Notes under the pieces: generated by a model
What the model was told of the DNA's origin: nothing
The model's input: the letters and a program-made list of their open reading frames with translations, nothing else
Databases searched by the model: none
Shown here: positions 56,946-64,000 of the stretch, one piece after another
Numbering within the stretch: position 1 is the stretch's first letter
Layout of the letters: each line of letters opens with the position of its first letter
Origin: Diphasiastrum complanatum
Taxonomy: Eukaryota > Streptophyta > Lycopodiopsida > Lycopodiales > Lycopodiaceae
Length of the DNA stretch: 64,000 nucleotides
Reading direction: 5' to 3'
Assembly (NCBI GenBank): GCA_029204225.1
Contig: CM055102.1
Location: 14,508,538-14,572,537 of the forward strand
Translations under genes and position numbers: made by a program

Positions 56946-58590
56946 CACCACCCCACAACTAACCACTTTTGTTTCTACCACCACCACATCTTCTTCTATT
57001 CAACCCTCCACTACTGTTTTCGCTTCCGTTCCTCTTTCATTTGTACAAACCACATTTGTAGTTGTTTCTTTCTCTTCCACCTCATCCATCAATATCGCTT
57101 CTTCCATATCTCCAGTCTCTACATCCATTCCTATTCAGATCAACCCAAACTCTCCCGACACCTTGGCATGGATGCAGCTCATCCATCTTTCACCGCCGCG
57201 CCAAGGTTCATCTCCCCCTTCTTCTCCTTCCATCCTCCAAACCACCCTCCAATTTTCCTCTGTTCCTCCCATTCTTCAGTTTGAATAATCTATTCTTACC
57301 CTCGTTGCCACTACTGCTTTTTTCACACCTCTCACCTCTCCTGTAAGGGTTGCTGAGGGCGACAATAAACCGTTGTCTGATGACGCATTTGTATAGATAG
57401 TGTTTATACCATCGCTAGATCGTACTGATCCCACCGCACCTGATGGCATGAAATCTTCAAAAAAATTGGTTGAAAATGATGACAACACAGCATAGGTCAT
57501 CGGGGCCTCCACACAACGAGCCCCTGCTAGCACCAACATACTAGCTGCTTTTACGGATTGCATGTCAGCCTATCAAGCCTTGGGGACTTATATCCAGGAT
57601 GCGATAGCAGCCAAAATCTTGTTGGACAGCCGAGTACTACAACTAGCAACCAACAACACCCAGTTGCGAGCGAAAATCACAAAGCTGCAGCAAGAGTTGA
57701 CGATAGCTCAACAACACGAGCTTGACGGGCACTGAGAGATCACGAAGTTGCAACAAAAGGAAGACGGTCTCAATCAATACATCTAGAGCCTCTTCAAAGT
57801 GCTTACAGATGCTTCAGCAAAGGTGCAAGAGCTTCAATCTGAAACATTTCAAAGGCTTGCCTCCTTCCCACAGGCGCAACTCCAGATATACGAAGCCGAA
57901 AATACACATCTGGGAGCAGAGGTGCAAGAGCTACAAATTAAAAAGCTTGTCTGGTTAGCTCAACCCGCACCTGATACAAGGCCACTATCCCGAGTGGAAA
58001 TGAATCTCTTCCGGCATCAGGTGTAGGTATATAGCCAAACCTTAAATAGCTACCAAGTATAGTTTGATAAATACAGGACAAGTGCCAACCAGGAGCTCGC
58101 TCAGGCAAAGCAAGCCTCAAGGCCTGCCAACGGTTTATGGAGCAGAAACCTCAACTAGCCCAGGTGGTAATTCCAGCGCCATCCATCTTCGATGTTGCAC
58201 AGACAAGCTCCGGCCAGGACAAGGGAACACAAGCAGCAGAGGCAACTAGTCCAGATCAGGAATCGGGTGCACAAGATCAAGGGCCCCATGATATAGGACC
58301 AGACAATCAAGGTCAAGATCAGAACCACGACATGGGTCCGAGCCAAAGCCAAGGGGAGGGCCAAGCCTCCAGATCTTGCGGCTCAAGATCCATATATGCC
58401 AGTCACGCTTTCCGACGTCCAAAGTCTGTGGAAGAGAAAATCAACAAGTTCCTAGCCAAATATCCCCACGAGTCCTCAAGAGGTGGCAGGCATATATCAT
58501 TTTCGGCCTACAACAGATTTACTCCTTCCCTTTTACTTGCCCATAATACTTTTAGCAGTAGTAGATCTGTTGAAAAAATAATAAAATAAC
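56747..58590 (+). pseudogene. Coiled-coil ORF of transposon type, broken
   Basis: It starts with MTTNKRMRGIAPSSSSPPVT (56875) and a Ser/Thr/Pro-rich region. After stops at 57286, 57394 and 57494 it continues as a heptad-rich segment (LDSRVLQLATNNTQLRAKIT, KLQQELTIAQQ, AKVQELQSETFQRL, EAENTHLGAEVQELQIKKL; about 57620-57960). The C-terminal part is Gln/Gly/Asp-rich (DIGPDNQGQDQNHDMGPSQS). A low-complexity N-terminus plus coiled coil is common in the extra ORFs of plant Tat-like gypsy elements; the gypsy protease further on (on the other strand) is not part of it. Function unknown. Confidence 0.5.
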
Positions 58591-58619
58591 GGTAATAATA
58601 GTACCTCTCAGGATTTAAA

Positions 58620-60240
58620 TATCATAGGCCTTCATCATCCATATACTCTCGTCCTTCGTCAAGTTTGACTTAGTTTATTCACTTGTGGATCACTAATTTT
58701 GAGTAGCGGTTCATGGGGTAGCCATTGGACTTGTATTATCAAACTTGAAACATCGAGGGCACTCACTTCCCATATCTCATGTAATTGAATCTAGAACTTC
58801 ATCTTCCTCGGCTATGTTTGATGTTGTGGAAGAATTACCACTTTAATGATCTACCATAGAATTTAAGCAATCAAAGGTGGCTAAGGCCTCCATCCAATCC
58901 ACCCCTTCGGTTTGGGTGTCGTCCTTAATCAATGTTTAGCTTCAATGTCTCAAATGTTCCAATTCAGTCTCTTCTTTCTGACTCAATGGTAGCTGAATTG
59001 GCTACCATTTTTCGTTGATCTGCTGGTTTTACCTCTCAAGTGAGCGGATTAACCTTCATTGTCTTCTCCTGATTTTATAAAATAAATATTTATCTTTCTC
59101 AATCATGGAAAGCATCTGAAGCTCAAAGACAAGGTCATCCGAGTAGGCCTTAATGGTCCACAATGTATTGGGTAAATCTAAAATGACAAAGTTGATCACG
59201 AAGCATAAACATCTCTTGTCATGCCAACTGGTTGCACACTTGATTAATTAGCTACTTTGATTGTAAATGATACAAGATTCATACATTGTAGGTTCCAAGC
59301 TTTATACAATGAAGACGAGATTATATTCACTCTAGATCCACCATCAATAATGGTAGATCCCTTAATGAAGCCCTTGTGATGTTCGAGGCATCTGTTTCCC
59401 ATCTAATGCCTATATTGTGGACTTGTTGGACTTTATTCTCATATTTTCCTCCACCATTATGGATTGGTTCCAATGGTTCAAGCTCAGGGTGGGAATTAGG
59501 AACTAAGGGTAGGTTCATCTCTTTAGAAGTTTCATCCCATCTTTTTAGATCATTCTAGAGATTTGGGCTTCTACGCAACATCATCCCTAGGGTATACCTA
59601 TCCTAGAGGCTAGGAGATCATGCAATTCTACTCTTTCTCTTATTGTTATTCCAGTGGTAATACCGGTTTGAGGATATCATCTTGGCACTACTTAGAGATC
59701 TCTGGGATGGCATTTTGTATTGCAATGTTGATTTTTGGATCTCCAATGGAAATTTGATCAGGAATTGAGATTGAATTGAATCTCACCTTTTTTTTTATTC
59801 TTCTCTTGTTGGTATTGTGCATGTTTCACTTCCATGTACTTCTTCATCCTTTTTCTCTTTCTTGGCCATGGGGCTAGGATATTCCCCCATATATAATGAA
59901 CCAGTGAAACCCCTAATAGCTTTTCGAGGGGATTTTAGTATTGGTTCTGGTGTGTTTCATTTTTGGGCCCGAGTTACTATGTAAAGGGGTGTTCTCAATG
60001 TGATTCACCTTGGATTTCACACTTAACAAATTCACTAGTGTGTCCCCCAACTGTAGCATCTCTCTCATTTTTTATAGGACAGTCTAAATACGAATCTCCA
60101 TACTTGCAATCAGTGTAGAGCGGAATGTAGTCTTGGCCTTGTCGCTTGTTAGAACATTTGAAAATACGATAATTCCCTCCACACCCCATAACATTTGATA
60201 GGGGGCCTACTTGTCGGTCCTTGAACTTGATTGGCATAAA
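58620..60240 (-). pseudogene. Ty3/gypsy gag-protease remnant
   Basis: On the minus strand an 80-codon frame at 59995-60237 has CGGNYRIFKCSNKRQGQDYI and spaced Cys residues. Further on, at about 59345-59220, a retropepsin-like site reads IIDGGSRVNIISSSLYKAWN, then FTIKVAN, a stop, SSVQPVGMTRDV. D-G-G-S in place of D-S/T-G-A is found in some plant gypsy proteases. The remainder to 58620 has many stops. A more decayed relative may lie at 14600-15335. Confidence 0.55.
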
Positions 60241-60539
60241 CTAGAACTAGTTCGCCCTAGTACCCATCTATGTAATATAAAGCTACTTCATTGATAGGAA
60301 GGGAAGGTTCATATGGTGATTCTGAGTACATTCATGTTAGCAGTTTGACTTGGAGGTTTGACAGTCATTCCTTGTTGTTCATTGTCTGGTGGTGCAAGAA
60401 GCGCAATAAGTGGTCAATTATGGTTTGATGTATATGGATATTGCCTATCATGTTGTCTTTGGGAGTAGTATTGTCATGCAGTTGCTGTTGGGGTGCGATA
60501 GGTAGTGGGTGATAGTTCGAGATGTCAAACGCCACTCTC
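60241..60539. other. Stretch without recognised features
   Basis: No motif, LTR end or RNA gene is evident. Confidence 0.4.
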
Positions 60540-61076
60540 ATACTATCGTGTTAATTAGCGCTACAAAAGATTAATAATAGAGCATGTGTTTAGACTCATC
60601 TGTCACAACAAAACCAATCGATTATTCGATGAGTTAATAGGTGTCTTAGACAATTATAGTTATAGAATTGTGAAGGCGTCAAGGATAGTCATCATTCTAC
60701 ACTTTGACTCAATCACTAAGACACAAGAAGAATTCTGACTCTTGCGAGAGGTGACTCTTTGGCATTCCTTTGACTTGTTTGGTTGACTTTGTGTAGTGTC
60801 TCAAACTTGTCTTGGACTTGCGTGTATTTTTACAAGTTCTTCATCTACAATAGTACCCCAAGTAATAATAAGGTCTAGGACTCTGTAATAGATACCTGAA
60901 AGGAATAGATGCATTGTATATAGAGGTAACTGGACCGAATGGAATTTAAAGTGGAATTGAAATTCCAATACTCACCCTTAATTCGACTTCAAATACTTAG
61001 ATAAACTTCAGATTTAACATTTTTCTTAATAGACTATGTTTGTCCTTAGATAAAGCCTTAGTGAAGATATCAACTA
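60540..61076 (-). mobile_element. Copia 3' end (RNase H tail, purine tract, LTR), minus strand
   Basis: On the minus strand VVDIFTKALSKDKHSLLRKM (61075-61015) is the copia RNase H tail. It is followed by a stop, the purine tract AATTAAGGGTGAG (about 60970-60985) and an LTR starting TATTGGAATTTC (a TGTTGGAATTT-type start with one change). A TATA box (CTATATACA) is at about 60915. The LTR's lower end near 60540 is a guess. Confidence 0.65.
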
Positions 61077-61310
61077 CCATTTGTTGGAGGGTTTGTGGAT
61101 ATCGAGGCAACCCTAACCCTAGTTAATAATTGAGAGGGATTTGGCACCCTACGTGTGTAAGTCCAACCCAATGATTACATAGTTATTTGGTAATAATTAG
61201 AAAGTCAATAAAAGGACTTTAGGCCTTTTTGCGGGACTTTTGATGTCGCGGGCCTGAATGTCAAGTTAGTGAATAAAATTGGGACTCCCACCAAAATTGA
61301 TCATTGGTAA
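61077..61310 (+). repeat. Athila/Tat-like LTR fragment
   Basis: It begins TTGTTGGAGGGTTTGTGGAT and matches 37981-38205 (shared TGAGAGGGATTTG, GGACTTTAGGCCTTTTTGCG, GTCAAGTTAGTGAATAAA). It interrupts copia RNase H on the left and joins chromovirus coding on the right. Confidence 0.85.
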
Positions 61311-61603
61311 AAATTCTATGAGCACGTTATTGTCCGTTAAACGCTATGTTTTTTGTGGACATTGCACGATTAGAAAAGTATACCATAATGATTTAACCGA
61401 ACAAACGGGTGTATCTCGTCTTCAACCCGAAAAGATCTTGGATACAAGAACTGAACGATTGAGAAATCGTATAGTTACTGAGCATCTGGTTTGATGGAAG
61501 GGATGTATAGACGATGATGATTCCTGGGAATAGGAAGGAAGCTTAAAGAAGAACTTTTCTAGTTTTAAGTTCTGAGGACAGATCTTGAATAAGGGGGAAA
61601 GAA
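61310..61603 (+). pseudogene. Chromovirus pol C-terminus with chromodomain remnant
   Basis: VSRLQPEKILDTRTERLRNR, IVTEHLV, a TGA where Lys or Trp would stand, WKGCIDDDDSWE, then a tail ending at the purine tract AATAAGGGGGAAAGAA. The V-x-W-K...D-x-x-x-W-E pattern is a chromodomain core. Only the last 90 or so codons remain. It is a different family from the element at 40320-45470. Confidence 0.75.
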
Positions 61604-61990
61604 TGTCATGCCCATGATTGGTCTCGGGTAGCGTGTCCACGCTAGGGACCGGTAGACCAACAACCCATAAGTTAATTGTGATTATAAGGGAATTGGGGCC
61701 CTTATGTGTACATGGTCATAATTAATGGTTGTAGGCCTAAACACTTGATGGTGGATTTGTATGGGTATATCAGTGAGTCATTGGAAAACTGGATAACATG
61801 GCCTAGATAGGCTGCATAGGTGTCACAGTGCACTATTAGTGGTGCATGGGCCTTGTGTGAAGGATTTCAGACCATTCAAGATCCAATCCATGTCCCTGAT
61901 CTTTGGTTACAAAAAGGAGCAAACCAATAATCCTGCCAATGTAGAAAAATCAGCATCTACATACAAAATGAGATGCAAAATCTAAGAGAT
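61604..61990 (+). repeat. Partial 3' LTR of the second chromovirus
   Basis: It starts TGTCATGCCCATGATTGG directly after the purine tract. Its end is not visible; another LTR in the opposite orientation begins by about 61990. Confidence 0.6.
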
Positions 61991-62498
61991 ACTGATAAAA
62001 CATGAACCAAAACATAAAATATAGTTGTTGTTTATACAATTACGGTACCCTACTATATTTCACACGTGTGAAACCGAAAATAGCAAAATATGAACATCCT
62101 ACACACAAGATTGCAAGATATCACCAAGATAGTGCACCAATGAGTAGTAGAACCCAAAGAGAACTATGTATAATGATGAAATGAGAGAGAGAAGAGAGAA
62201 GATGCATCTCTCACGAGTTACATCCTTTTATAGAGTGTCCAAACCCTATTTGGCCACTTGGCTTTCCCTCCAAAATGTAAACCCTACTATTTTTGGGTCT
62301 AAATTCAATGTACCCAAAGTTCAAATTTGAATCTCTCTCAAACTTGACTACCAACTTTCCCACACTTTCAAAAAGTTTTTATTGAATGTAATATAACTTA
62401 AAAAAAGTTTACTAAGTCTAAAATGAGTTTTGGCCTCTTATTGAAAATTTACCAAAATATGACTAAACTAGACTAAACTAGTTGAAATCTCTCACACT
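61990..62498 (-). repeat. 3' LTR of a minus-strand element
   Basis: On the minus strand it starts TGTGAGAGATTTCAACTAG at 62498, after GTTGAAGAGGGAG (62499-62511). A TATA box CTATAAAAGG lies at about 62225-62234. TTTCACACGTGTGAAA is at 62058-62073, the same 16-base palindrome as in the LTR at 51755. The lower boundary is approximate. Confidence 0.6.
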
Positions 62499-62895
62499 CC
62501 CTCTTCAACTAGTTTTGGCATAGTTTTGACAATAGAACTTTGATCCAAATTTAGAATGATCTCCATCCTAAGTATATATCTCCTTTCTAAGGTTCTAAGT
62601 AACTTTCATAATTGATATAGAGAATAGTGTCTAAATTGGATTGCTTTACTATTTCTTACATCAATTTTACACATCAAGATATAACTAGAACATGAAAAAA
62701 CCAATAGAATGTGAATGAAATGATTCCTCCATGTTTCAAAATTTGAAACTCTTTAAAAATTACAGCAACCAAACAATAAATGTGAGTGATGACCATTTGC
62801 TTGCTTGTCTCCTCCAACTTTGTCCTTTCTTGATATGTCTCCACCATAAAACTCCAATGAACGAGCCTCCATCTCCATCTTGCCACAAGATATCA

Positions 62896-64000
62896 TCAAC
62901 ACTTGATGACTTGGCCATGAATAAGTGACAATAATGAACCTTCATTAGCTTCATTTCCATCAGCAAAACCAGCCAAGAATGCTAGTACAACTCTAACAAT
63001 AAGATATTGCAAGACAATGTAGCTAGTTTGTCCATATCTTGACAATTTGCACACATCCACATGAAATAGCTCAAACATGAGATAGAACAAGTAAAGTAAA
63101 CCTAAACAACACTTCCTTGCTACTCCTTTGACCTTACTTGAGTCTTCAATAATCTGCAAAAATAGATCCATAACATCTTTGCCAATTACCTCTCCTTTGA
63201 TGCTCTTGACTAGCTCCAAATTGCCACCTTTCCTTTTGTGTTGTTGAAGTCCTTTGAGATCAACCTCTTGATCATCAACTTGACCATCAAATCCATTGAG
63301 AAAAATTTGTTTTCTAGATCCATTACTTGTCTTTCCAGTATGAAAACCATAAGAACCAATATCCACTTGCATAGCATCATCTATACAAGAAAGATTCTCC
63401 AAAACATGTGAGTAAAGCATAGTGAGTCGCTTCCACTTGCTACCTTTCTCTTGATCATCAAAGATATCAAAGATATAAATATCTTTAAACCTGAACCTCT
63501 GGAAATACTCCCTCTCAAACATATGATCTTGATCCAACAAGATCTCGTCAATGCTTGATCTCAAATTTTCACAGAGGGTAGTGAAAATAATGTCACCATC
63601 ATAAATCAAAAGATAGATTCCAAAATTTCCATCCAACATGAAATAGAGTAAGTGAAGATGAGTATCAAACCTAACATAACAAACCTCAATAATCTCACCA
63701 ATTGAAAAATTGCCTCTCGATTTGCTCCATGTAGTCTTTTCCAACCAACCTTTTGCCATCTCGATCATGAGTGATCAATTCACAATCATAGAATCCTTTG
63801 AGTTGATGAAGAGATGTGAGATCCATGCTTGGATCTTCCCAAGAACCAATCTTCCATTGCTCTTTCCTTCATAAGACTCCCTCTTAATGATTGCATCATA
63901 AGAAGTAGAAACCTCAAAAACATTAGAAGCCATGAAAAAATTGATTAGTACCTTCAACATAAGGATGATTGAAGTACTCTCTTTTTTCAAACAAGAATTT
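62896..64000 (-). pseudogene. Unrecognised long ORF in a minus-strand LTR element, one stop, runs off the window
   Basis: Reading on the minus strand from the window edge, one frame stays open for about 367 codons with a single TGA at 63775-63777 (context SMIVN-stop-SLMIEMAKGW, a likely former Trp). Segments include MASNVFEVSTSYDAIIKRES, LVLGKIQAWISHLFINSKDS, RFDTHLHLLYFMLDGNFGIY, KFLNGFDGQVDDQEVDLKGL-like sequence, MDLFLQIIEDSSKVKGVARK and a hydrophobic part CCLGLLYLFYLMFELFHVDV that could be a membrane or buried helix. It ends 385 bases before the purine tract of the 3' LTR. It shows no protease, integrase, RT or RNase H landmark. I do not recognise the family. Confidence 0.5.

Overview
This window looks like nuclear DNA of a flowering plant. 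It holds a plant-type photolyase/cryptochrome-like gene (PHR2) split by GT-AG introns, long (GA)n tracts, and many decayed plant LTR retrotransposons of the Ty1/copia and Ty3/gypsy superfamilies. There are no bacterial-style operons, CRISPR arrays or rRNA/tRNA genes. Only two loci look like host genes; about half or more of the window is transposon-derived.

Host genes. (1) PHR2 is on the minus strand in four exons (23222-22041, 17233-17004, 16900-16802, 16712-16628). Reading frame and splice phase join cleanly, giving a protein of about 531 residues. Intron 1 is about 4.8 kb long because it carries a copia element (18835-21300) and two (GA)n tracts. (2) A first exon at 6930-5958 on the minus strand encodes a 324-codon piece. 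It resembles the restriction-endonuclease-fold region found next to kinase domains in Crinkler-like eukaryotic proteins. The expected 3' exons were not found.

Transposon layout, left to right: a degenerate copia gag-pol (669-2758); inverted-repeat and GC-rich elements (7534-8070); a copia gag-pol (9930-12597) ended by minus-orientation LTR pieces (12598-13817); a fold-back element (15410-15774); the copia element in PHR2 intron 1; a broken ORF of transposon type (26600-27450); and a nested complex (28685-37982). In that complex a minus-strand gypsy integrase is split by an older minus-strand copia. The older copia's gag is split in turn by a younger copia (31530-36877) with a visible 5-bp target duplication, GTTCA. 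Then come an Athila/Tat-like LTR with a tRNA-Asp type primer site (37983-38710), a nearly full-length gypsy chromovirus (40320-45470), a copia gag-protease piece (45538-47076), a gypsy RT-integrase piece (47730-49885), and an LTR pair (51755-52586 and 55584-56362) around an unusual interior. The right end holds a coiled-coil ORF (56747-58590), a gypsy gag-protease piece (58620-60240), a copia 3' end broken by a second Athila-like LTR piece (60540-61310), a chromovirus 3' end (61310-61990), and a minus-strand LTR element with an unrecognised long ORF running off the window (61990-64000).

Every pol gene seen here is broken. Several copia copies lack the integrase core, and two gypsy reverse transcriptases carry substitutions in the catalytic aspartate pair. 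The elements therefore look like relics, with the 31530-36877 copy the best preserved. I did not find a convincing new molecular system. The points most worth following are the endonuclease-like exon, the unrecognised ORFs inside LTR elements, the palindrome-rich LTR, and the primer-site copy held inside an LTR.
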